The position numbers and the translations under genes were made by a program. Shown here piece after piece: positions 15,878 through 22,656 of a stretch of DNA of 29,009 bases. The notes under the pieces were generated by a model. That model had not been told where the DNA came from and ran no database searches. It worked only from the letters and a program-made list of their open reading frames with translations. The stretch comes from JAITWN01 sp964384095 (GTDB taxonomy: Bacteria > Pseudomonadota > Gammaproteobacteria > SZUA-140). The stretch lies in assembly GCA_964384095.1 (NCBI GenBank), contig CAYLKC010000018.1, forward strand, positions 1 through 29,009. The letters run 5' to 3'. Numbering within the stretch: position 1 is the stretch's first letter; every line of letters begins with the position of its first letter.

Positions 15878-16279
15878 CTACAACACCATGCGGAGCAGGG
15901 TTTCAATCGAGGTGGGGTTGGCATCGGCGAAGATTCGCCCGACTTCCTGCCCGCCGCGGTAGACGATCATCGTGCTCTGTCGCGCATTGAAGTGCTGCGA
16001 GGCCTCGCGCTGACTGTCGTAGTCGAGCTGGAAGATCTCGAGATTGCGATAGTCGGGGTGATGGGCGAGATTCGCGACGACGCGCAATTGTTGCTGGCAG
16101 GTGCCACACCAGGTTGCGGTGACATGAACGAGGATCGAGCGGCCGTCCTGCTGAGCAGCCACGAAGGCCGGATTGTCGAATCGCGTCTGTTGAGCCGTAG
16201 TGAAATACAGGCCAGCGCCCGCGATCGCCAGCGTCACCAAACCGATCATGGTGATGGTGAGAAGCCGTTGCACTCTCAT
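15878..16279 (-). CDS. Membrane-anchored thioredoxin-like protein
   Basis: An N-terminal signal anchor (LLTITMIGLVTLAIAGAGLYF) is followed by a thioredoxin fold with the redox motif TWCGTC (Cys58 and Cys61), then LEIFQLDYD and TMIVYRGGQEVGRI, the usual strands (the normal cis-Pro position reads ARQSTM, without an obvious proline). It likely reduces or transfers electrons to periplasmic thiols; the partner is unknown. I chose ATG 16279 (133 aa). A longer frame from GTG 16336 begins inside the next repeat element and is less likely. It stands alone between two repeat elements. Confidence 0.82.
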   Translation of the reverse strand: MRVQRLLTITMIGLVTLAIAGAGLYFTTAQQTRFDNPAFVAAQQDGRSILVHVTATWCGTCQQQLRVVANLAHHPDYRNLEIFQLDYDSQREASQHFNARQSTMIVYRGGQEVGRIFADANPTSIETLLRMVL

Positions 16280-16324
16280 TGATTTCTGCGCCCGGTGAAT
16301 GATGCCAATGATACTACAGGGTTG

Positions 16325-16536
16325 GGGTCGGACCACGGTAATGCATTGAATTCATATGAAACAGGGGGGTAAATCCACTGATTTTCCTGTCTCCCGACGC
16401 CATTTCAGGCTCAAAATCATGGATCGATGCAGGTGCTCCGGTCATTTGGGCCCCAAAATCACGGCGGGAGAGCCAAATACAAGCAAAAATACACGCTGAT
16501 TTTTATTCAGTTCAATGAGTTGCCATGGTCCGACCC
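16325..16536. mobile_element. Non-autonomous repeat element, 212 bp, inverted ends
   Basis: Left core GGGTCGGACCACGG at 16325-16338; right inverted core CCATGGTCCGACCC at 16523-16536. Left and right second boxes (TCTCCCGACGCCATTT from 16390, and the inverse of TCTCCCGCCGTGATTTT) both lie 65 bp from the ends. Its size is nearly identical to that of the 14514-14724 element. It separates the thioredoxin-like gene from the DUF3108 gene and encodes the latter's last nine residues. Confidence 0.85.
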
Positions 16537-17274
16537 CGCGGTAGGCCGGGTGATGCGTGAGAGGTCCATGCGTGAGGTGGGGTAGCCGCTGCGTTGCTGT
16601 TCGACACGGACGGGCAGGTAGTCGAGCGCCGGGGCGCTCCAGAAGATCGTGGTGCGGCTGCCGTGACGGCGTTCGAGACGAAGCGTATCGAATTCGCCGG
16701 CGCTGGTTGTGATGCGGACCTGACCGGTTACCTCGAAGCGGTATTCCCGCAGTTCATGGTCCTCGACGACCGGGTAGGCGATGACCCGGTCATCCTCGCC
16801 GCGCAAGCGGTTCTGCATGACCTTGAGCTGCAGCGACATGCGATCGACGGTGCCCGGCTCGACGGCGACGCGCTTGCGTTCGCCGTTGACGCGGGTATGG
16901 GCCTGGCCGGCGGGCCAGTCGAATTCGACGGTCTTGCGTTCGACTGCCTCGCGGCCGCCGCGCTCCTGCACGTACTCATAGGACTGGGCGATCAGCGTGC
17001 CATCCTCGCCGATGCGCAAGCGGCTTTGTTCACGGACGATGTCGCTGCTGATCCAGGTCGCGATCCCGCGTGGCTCGACGCGGGCGCGGAAATCGATCCT
17101 GTCGTTGCCGCTGATCGAGAGCTCGTAAAAGGCCTCACCGACGCGGACGCCGCCATAGGTCAGGTCGTACGTCGCCTTGTACGGCGACAGTGCACCGGCC
17201 TCGACCGGAATAGCGAACAGGCCGATCGCCAGCACGGCGACCGTCTTCGTCATGATGGTCATCGCTGTCTTCAT
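16507..17274 (-). CDS. DUF3108-family periplasmic protein
   Basis: A signal peptide (VAVLAIGLFAIPVEAGA) precedes a domain of DUF3108 type: YKATYDLTYGGVRVGEAFYEL at the start, a central EFDWPAG segment, then VEDHELREYRFEV, FDTLRLER and TTIFWSAPALDYLPVRVEQ. Proteins of this family are secreted and of unknown function. 255 aa. Its ATG overlaps the fetB stop (ATGA), so it is the third gene of a fetA-fetB-DUF3108 unit. The C-terminal GSDHGNSLN is encoded by the repeat element's right end and resembles the GSDHGN tail of CysG in this window, though the proteins are unrelated. Confidence 0.85.
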   Translation of the reverse strand: MKTAMTIMTKTVAVLAIGLFAIPVEAGALSPYKATYDLTYGGVRVGEAFYELSISGNDRIDFRARVEPRGIATWISSDIVREQSRLRIGEDGTLIAQSYEYVQERGGREAVERKTVEFDWPAGQAHTRVNGERKRVAVEPGTVDRMSLQLKVMQNRLRGEDDRVIAYPVVEDHELREYRFEVTGQVRITTSAGEFDTLRLERRHGSRTTIFWSAPALDYLPVRVEQQRSGYPTSRMDLSRITRPTAGSDHGNSLN

Positions 17275-18080
17275 GCGTAATTGCGTCCATTACCGAGGTG
17301 ATCGAGTCGCAGGCGCTGGCGCCCGTCGAAGAGGCGGCGCGCGCCGAGCCACACCGCGGAAAAGGTACCGAAACCGGTGCCAGCCGTCACCAGAAACATG
17401 ATCAGGATCTGGTATTTCACCGCCTCGATCGGGGGCGCGCCGGCAAGGATCTGTCCGGTCATCATGCCCGGCAGGCTGACGATGCCGGCGACGGCCATCG
17501 CGTTGATGCTCGGCATCATTCCGCTGCGCATGCTGTAGCGGCGGATGTCGGCGATGGCTTGTCCAGCGGGCTCGCCGAGCATCAGGCGCTGTTCGATGAT
17601 GCCGCGTTGATCCCAGGCATTCTGGGTCAGGCGGTCGAGGGCGAGGGCGATCCCGGTCAGGGTATTGCCCAGCACCATGCCGAGCAGCGGGATCGCGTAT
17701 TGCGGCGCGTACCAGGGCTCGGTGCCGATCACCGCGAACAGCGCGAAGATCGTCAGCGTGAATGACGACAGGAACATCGACAGCGTACCGAGACCGAAGC
17801 CCCACCAGCCACGGAAACGGCGTTCCTGGCGGGCGAGCGCCTCATAACCGGCGACGAGCAGCATGACCAGCGCGATCAGGGCGACCCAGCCGAGTTGCGC
17901 CTGTTCGAAGACCAGGGTCAGGATGAGGCCCACCAGCAGGAGTTGCACGACGGTCCGCGCGGCGGCGATCGTCAATTCGCGGCCGATGCCGAGGCGCATG
18001 CACCAGGACAGCAGACCGAGCAGCAGGATCAGCAGGGCCGCGACCCCGAGGCTTGCCGGTGTCAGCGAGATCAATGTCAT
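17271..18080 (-). CDS. fetB: FetB-type ABC permease (iron export)
   Basis: A UPF0014-family membrane protein of 269 aa with about seven transmembrane segments. The family core LTIAAARTVVQLLLVG, the later GMVLGNTLTGIALALDRL and the GMMTGQILAGAPPIEAVKYQ segment match FetB (YbbM). With FetA it forms a transporter that helps E. coli tolerate iron and oxidative stress, probably by exporting iron. The start ATG overlaps the fetA stop, and the stop overlaps the next gene's ATG, giving a tightly coupled operon. Confidence 0.93.
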   Translation of the reverse strand: MTLISLTPASLGVAALLILLLGLLSWCMRLGIGRELTIAAARTVVQLLLVGLILTLVFEQAQLGWVALIALVMLLVAGYEALARQERRFRGWWGFGLGTLSMFLSSFTLTIFALFAVIGTEPWYAPQYAIPLLGMVLGNTLTGIALALDRLTQNAWDQRGIIEQRLMLGEPAGQAIADIRRYSMRSGMMPSINAMAVAGIVSLPGMMTGQILAGAPPIEAVKYQILIMFLVTAGTGFGTFSAVWLGARRLFDGRQRLRLDHLGNGRNYA

Positions 18081-18703
18081 GTCGAGGACTGCGCGGGCGC
18101 TTCGAGGCGGCTGAGGGAGCCTTCATCGATGCGATAGTGCGTGTCACCGACGCGGGCGCGCTGGGCCTTGTCATGGCTGACCCAGATCACGGCCGCATCG
18201 TGTTCCCGCCGGTATTGATCGACCAGGCGCTCGAGCAGCCGGGTGTTTTCTTCATCGAGATTCGCCGACGGCTCGTCGAGCAACAGGACGCGCGGCGCGC
18301 GGACCAGCAACCGCAGCAATGCAAGCCGCTGACGTTCGCCGCTCGACAGGCGTTCGACCGGCCAGGCGAAGACATCTTCGGGCAGATCCAGCGCGGCGGG
18401 CGAGAGACCGTCCATGCGCGGCGCGCCTCGGTCCGGGAAGTGATCACCGACGGTCGGCGCCCACCATTGCGGGTCGGCTGGCAGCAGCTGGACACGGGTC
18501 CGCCATTGCGAGGGCGACATCGAGGTGGCGGAAGCGCCATCGACCCGCAGTTCACCCTCATGCGGATCGAGGTCCGCGATCGCCCGCAGTAACCTGCTCT
18601 TGCCGCTCCCCGACGGCCCCGATACCGTCACGCTCTCGCCACCCGCCACCGATAACGATACCCGCCTCACCAGCGGGGTCTGCAGGTCGATCAATTCAAG
18701 CAT
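18077..18703 (-). CDS. fetA: FetA-type ABC ATPase
   Basis: This is the ATPase partner of FetB. Walker A is GPSGSGKS, the signature is LSSGE, Walker B is VLLLDEPSANLD and the switch motif is VIWVSHDKAQ. It is 208 aa against 225 in E. coli FetA. I chose ATG 18703, which gives the family's MLELIDLQTPL start. An in-frame ATG at 18748 would add residues (WSDP) that come from the repeat element. The repeat's left core starts 2 bp beyond the start codon, so the leader is entirely repeat sequence and no Shine-Dalgarno is visible. Confidence 0.9.
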   Translation of the reverse strand: MLELIDLQTPLVRRVSLSVAGGESVTVSGPSGSGKSRLLRAIADLDPHEGELRVDGASATSMSPSQWRTRVQLLPADPQWWAPTVGDHFPDRGAPRMDGLSPAALDLPEDVFAWPVERLSSGERQRLALLRLLVRAPRVLLLDEPSANLDEENTRLLERLVDQYRREHDAAVIWVSHDKAQRARVGDTHYRIDEGSLSRLEAPAQSST

Positions 18704-18704
18704 C

Positions 18705-18935
18705 GGGTCGGACCACGGTAACTCATTAATCTTGTGGGAAAGAGGCACGAATAATAGCCTGATTTACGGCCTCAGAGCGTATTTTCAGGGGTGATTTGAG
18801 GGCTTCTGCAGCGGGATAGGGCTGATGTTCCTGATAATAGGGTCAAAATAACAAAAATTGCGGCCACAGCTCAAAGGAAAGGCCAGAGATTCTATCCAAG
18901 TTTATCGAAATCAAAGGCTTGTTGTGGTCCGACCC
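18705..18935. mobile_element. Non-autonomous repeat element, 231 bp, inverted ends
   Basis: Left core GGGTCGGACCACGG at 18705-18718; right inverted core TTGTGGTCCGACCC at 18922-18935. The left second box (CCTCAGAGCGTATTTTCAGG) starts 65 bp in and is degenerate. The right one is weaker still (inverse of GGCCGCAATTTTTG). It is the most diverged of the pairs. It lies between the divergent fetA and amylosucrase genes, so both promoters would have to lie within or across it. Confidence 0.8.
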
Positions 18936-18958
18936 GGAAGGGGGTTAAGATTAACGCA

Positions 18959-20935
18959 ATGAATACAAGGGAATATCAGTATCAGCCGGCGGCATGGGTC
19001 GAGCGGGAGAGTGCGACGTCGCTGCAGCGGTTGCTGCCGAGGATCGAGTCACGGTTTCGCGGCCAGGTGGACGAGGTCGAATGGGAGGCCTATCTCGACC
19101 GTCTCAGGCGGCACTTTCCGCGGTTGTTCGAATCGTTGCACGCGCTCTACGGGCGTGACTACGATTTCTTCTATTATCTCGAGAGTATTCTCGCCTCGGC
19201 GACGACGATGTGGATCGAGCGGCCGGCTGAACTCAAGGCCCTCGATGCGATGCGCGGCAGCGATCCGATGTGGTACCAGTCGCATCGCATGGTCGGTGCG
19301 ATGTGCTACGTCGATCTGTTCGCCGGCGATCTCAAGGGGCTGCGCGAGCGTATTCCCTACCTGTCCGAGCTCGGCATCACCTATCTGCACCTGATGCCCT
19401 TGTTCAAGTCGCCGGCAGGCGATAACGACGGCGGTTATGCGGTGAGCAGCTACCGCGAGGTCAATCCCGCGCTGGGGACCACCGATGACCTCGTCGAGCT
19501 GGCAACCGAATTGCGTCATCACGGCATTTCACTGGTGCTCGATTTCGTCTTCAACCATACCTCCGATGAGCACGAGTGGGCGCGCCGCGCGCTGGCCGGC
19601 GAGGAGCATTATCAGGATTTTTACCTGATGTTTCCCGATCGCTCGCTGCCGGACGAGTTTGAACGCAGCATGGCCGAGGTGTTTCCCGATGACCACCCCG
19701 GCGCCTTCACCTATAACAATCGCCTGAAGAAATGGGTGTGGACGACCTTCAACACCTTTCAGTGGGATTTGAACTACGCCAATCCGGCGGTGTTCAACGC
19801 GATGCTCGAGGAGATGCTGTATCTCGCCAATCTCGGCGTCGAGATCCTGCGGCTGGATGCCGTGGCGTTCCTCTGGAAGCGGCTGGGCACCAGCTGCCAG
19901 AACCTGCCCGAGGCGCATACGATCATCCGCGCCTTCAACGCCATTGCGCACATTGCCGCGCCGGCGATGGTGTTCAAGTCCGAGGCGATCGTCCATCCCG
20001 ACGAGGTCAGCAGGTATATCGACGTCAATGAGTGCCCGTTGTCCTACAACCCGCAGTTGATGGCCCTGTTGTGGGAGGCGCTGGCGACTCGCGACGTGCG
20101 CGTGCTGCAGCATGCGATGCGCCGCGGTTTCGCAATCCCGCCGGAATGCGCCTGGGTCAACTATGTACGCTGTCACGACGATATCGGCTGGGCATTCTCC
20201 GATGAGGACGTCGCCGCGACCGGCTTCGATCCGCGCGAGCACCGCCGCTTCCTGACGCGATTCTATACCGGCCGCTTCCCCGGCAGCTTCGCCCGTGGCG
20301 CGCCGTTTCAGGAGAATCCACTGACCGGCGATGCGCGTGTTTCCGGCACCTGCGCATCGCTCGCAGGTCTCGAACTCGCGCTCGAGCAGGGCAGCGAGCA
20401 CGAAATGGAGCTCGCAACCTGGCGCATCCTGCTGCTGCACGGGGTCGCGATCCTGATTGGCGGCATCCCGCTGATCTACCTCGGCGACGAACTCGGCATG
20501 CTCAATGATCACCAATGGGAACACGACCCGATCAAGGCCGGCGACTCACGCTGGCTGCATCGCCGTCCGTTCGATGCGCAGGCGGCTGAATCGCGCCGTG
20601 ACATGAAGACGCCGACCGGCCGCATCTACCAGAGCTTGATGCGCCTGATCCAGCTGCGTCAGCAGAACCTGGCCTTTACCCGCGCAGAGACCGAGATTGC
20701 GGATACCGGCAACCGGCATGTATTCGGGTTTTTCCGCAGCAACGACCAGTACAGCGTCTATGTGCTCGCAAACTTCACCGATCAGCCACAGGCCCTCGAG
20801 GCACGCCGCCTGCGCCAGATGGGCATGCGCAAGACCATGGTCGACCTCTATGCCGGACGGACGCTGACTGCGACCAGAGAACTGGTGCTCGAACCGTACC
20901 AGTTGATGGTCCTCGCGCGCGTCGCCCGGGACTGA
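18959..20935 (+). CDS. Amylosucrase or sucrose hydrolase (GH13 subfamily 4 type)
   Basis: The enzyme uses sucrose, either transferring glucose to an alpha-1,4-glucan (amylosucrase) or hydrolysing it. At 658 aa it has the family's helical N-terminal domain (about 1-100), then the TIM barrel. The catalytic triad is visible: nucleophile Asp300 (VEILRLDAVAF), acid/base Glu342 (FKSEAIVHP) and Asp407 (VRCHDDIGW). PLFKSPAGDNDGGYAVSSYR is the typical amylosucrase region I. A C-terminal beta domain follows from about 560. The sequence alone does not separate amylosucrase from sucrose hydrolase. ATG 18959 follows GGAAGGGGG, though about 15 bp away. A SulP transporter gene follows after 7 bp. The repeat's right core ends 23 bp upstream. 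Confidence 0.9.
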   Translation: MNTREYQYQPAAWVERESATSLQRLLPRIESRFRGQVDEVEWEAYLDRLRRHFPRLFESLHALYGRDYDFFYYLESILASATTMWIERPAELKALDAMRGSDPMWYQSHRMVGAMCYVDLFAGDLKGLRERIPYLSELGITYLHLMPLFKSPAGDNDGGYAVSSYREVNPALGTTDDLVELATELRHHGISLVLDFVFNHTSDEHEWARRALAGEEHYQDFYLMFPDRSLPDEFERSMAEVFPDDHPGAFTYNNRLKKWVWTTFNTFQWDLNYANPAVFNAMLEEMLYLANLGVEILRLDAVAFLWKRLGTSCQNLPEAHTIIRAFNAIAHIAAPAMVFKSEAIVHPDEVSRYIDVNECPLSYNPQLMALLWEALATRDVRVLQHAMRRGFAIPPECAWVNYVRCHDDIGWAFSDEDVAATGFDPREHRRFLTRFYTGRFPGSFARGAPFQENPLTGDARVSGTCASLAGLELALEQGSEHEMELATWRILLLHGVAILIGGIPLIYLGDELGMLNDHQWEHDPIKAGDSRWLHRRPFDAQAAESRRDMKTPTGRIYQSLMRLIQLRQQNLAFTRAETEIADTGNRHVFGFFRSNDQYSVYVLANFTDQPQALEARRLRQMGMRKTMVDLYAGRTLTATRELVLEPYQLMVLARVARD

Positions 20936-20942
20936 GCCGGCA

Positions 20943-22643
20943 ATGTTCGCCAGCGCACTGCGTGAAACCCTCGCCGAGGGATACACGTCGCGGTCATTCC
21001 GCGGCGATCTCACGGCGGGCCTGACCGTTGGCATCGTTTCCCTGCCCTTGTCGATGGCGCTCGCGATCGCGGTCGGCGTGCCGCCGCAGCACGGACTCTA
21101 TACCGCGCTGATTGCCGGCGCGATCATCGCGCTGTGCGGCGGATCGCGCGTGAATATCTCGGGTCCTACCGCGGCCTTCGTCGTCATCCTGCTGCCGATC
21201 ACCCATCAATATGGCTTGGGCGGCCTGTTGATCGCGGGCTTCCTGTCCGGCCTGATCCTGGTCGCGCTCGGGCTCGCGCGCATGGGGCGGCTGATCGAGC
21301 TCGTGCCGTATCCGGTCACCGTCGGATTCACTTCCGGCATTGCGACCGTCATCGTACTGCTTCAGGTCAAGGATTTCTTTGGACTCGAAACCGGCGAGCT
21401 CGATCCACATTTCATCGAAAAGCTGGCGATGATCGCCTCGGCTTTGCCGACGATGCGCTGGGAAGACACAGCAATCGCGCTGCTGACGCTCGCTCTTCTG
21501 GTGTTGTGGCCGCGTCTGAAAACACGATTGCCGGCGGCGCTTGTGGCGCTCGCCGTCGCAACGTTGGCAGCATGGGCGGCAATGCGCTGGTTGCCTGGAT
21601 TCACGGTCGCGACGGTCGGTAATACCTTCAGCTACAGCATCGGCGATCTCGTCGGCCAGGGCATCCCGCCGGCGGTGCCACATTTTGTCTGGCCGTGGGA
21701 GCTGCCGGGGCCGGACGGCGAAGCGGTTGGCTTGTCCTTCCGTCTCGTCAGCAGCCTGCTCGGCGCGGCGATGGCGATCGCCGCGCTGGCCGCGATCGAA
21801 TCGTTGTTGTGCGCGGTCATCGCCGATGGCATGGCCGGGCGTCGGCACGACCCCAACGCCGAGCTGATCGGGCAGGGCATCGGCAACCTGTGCGTACCGT
21901 TCTTCGGCGGCATCCCGGCGACCGCGGCGATCTCACGCACCGCGGTCAGCATACGCAACGGCGCGGTGTCACCGTTCGCGGCGGTCATCCATTCTGTCGT
22001 GATTCTGGTCTCATTGCTGGCTCTTGCCGGACTGCTCGGTCATATACCGATGGCGGCGCTTGCCGCGTTGCTGGTGATCGTAGCCTGGCATATGGCCGAA
22101 GCCCGGCACTTTCTGCGTATCGTGCGGACTGCGCCCGGCAGTGATGTGGCGGTGCTGATCGCCTGTTTCACGCTGACCGTGGTGTTCGACATGACGGTCG
22201 CGGTCGCGGTCGGCATTGCGCTGTCTTCGATGCTGTTTATACGCCAGTTGGCGCTGCGCACGGAGGTCAGCCTGGTCCAGCCGGCATCGTTGCGTGAACA
22301 CGAGACGCCAGCCGGCGTCGCGATCTACGACATCAATGGGGCATTGTTCTTTGGCGCAGCGCACAAGGCCATGCGTACGCTCGAGGCCCTGCCGCGTGAC
22401 GTCCGTGTCGTCGTGCTCGACATGACCGATGTGTCGCTGCTGGATATGACGGCGATGTGGCTGCTCAACGAGCTGATTGCGAAATTCGGACGCAACGGGG
22501 TGAGCGTGATCATCAGCGGTCTGAATCCGAGGATGGTGCTGAAATTGCGCCGCGTCGGCATCCGTAAGCACATCGGGCGCATGGAGTTCACCCGCTCGGT
22601 GAGCGACGCACTGGTACGCGCGCAAACGATAACTGCGGCGTAG
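20943..22643 (+). CDS. SulP-family anion transporter, DauA-like
   Basis: A 566-aa membrane protein with 10 to 14 transmembrane segments and a C-terminal STAS domain (about 440-560, including VVVLDMTDVSLLDMTAMWLL). SulP proteins carry sulfate, bicarbonate or C4-dicarboxylates. The length, GGIPATAAISRTAVSIRNGA and SGPTAAFVVILLP resemble DauA (YchM), the aerobic succinate transporter, but the substrate cannot be read from sequence. ATG 20943 is 7 bp after the amylosucrase gene, so they are cotranscribed. The stop is 13 bp from the stop of the convergent RND gene. Confidence 0.88.
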   Translation: MFASALRETLAEGYTSRSFRGDLTAGLTVGIVSLPLSMALAIAVGVPPQHGLYTALIAGAIIALCGGSRVNISGPTAAFVVILLPITHQYGLGGLLIAGFLSGLILVALGLARMGRLIELVPYPVTVGFTSGIATVIVLLQVKDFFGLETGELDPHFIEKLAMIASALPTMRWEDTAIALLTLALLVLWPRLKTRLPAALVALAVATLAAWAAMRWLPGFTVATVGNTFSYSIGDLVGQGIPPAVPHFVWPWELPGPDGEAVGLSFRLVSSLLGAAMAIAALAAIESLLCAVIADGMAGRRHDPNAELIGQGIGNLCVPFFGGIPATAAISRTAVSIRNGAVSPFAAVIHSVVILVSLLALAGLLGHIPMAALAALLVIVAWHMAEARHFLRIVRTAPGSDVAVLIACFTLTVVFDMTVAVAVGIALSSMLFIRQLALRTEVSLVQPASLREHETPAGVAIYDINGALFFGAAHKAMRTLEALPRDVRVVVLDMTDVSLLDMTAMWLLNELIAKFGRNGVSVIISGLNPRMVLKLRRVGIRKHIGRMEFTRSVSDALVRAQTITAA

Positions 22644-22656
22644 GCGCCGCAGGGGC

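Noticed and set aside
18704..18748. Upstream in-frame starts for fetA (18748), the thioredoxin-like gene (16336) and the CPBP gene (15436)
   Set aside because: The first two start inside repeat elements and the third runs across the upstream gene; internal ATGs fit the families and the overlaps better.
7168..18935. Integron cassette array or CRISPR array
   Set aside because: No integrase or cas gene, spacings are irregular, and cores lie as inverted ends of elements rather than as equal direct repeats.
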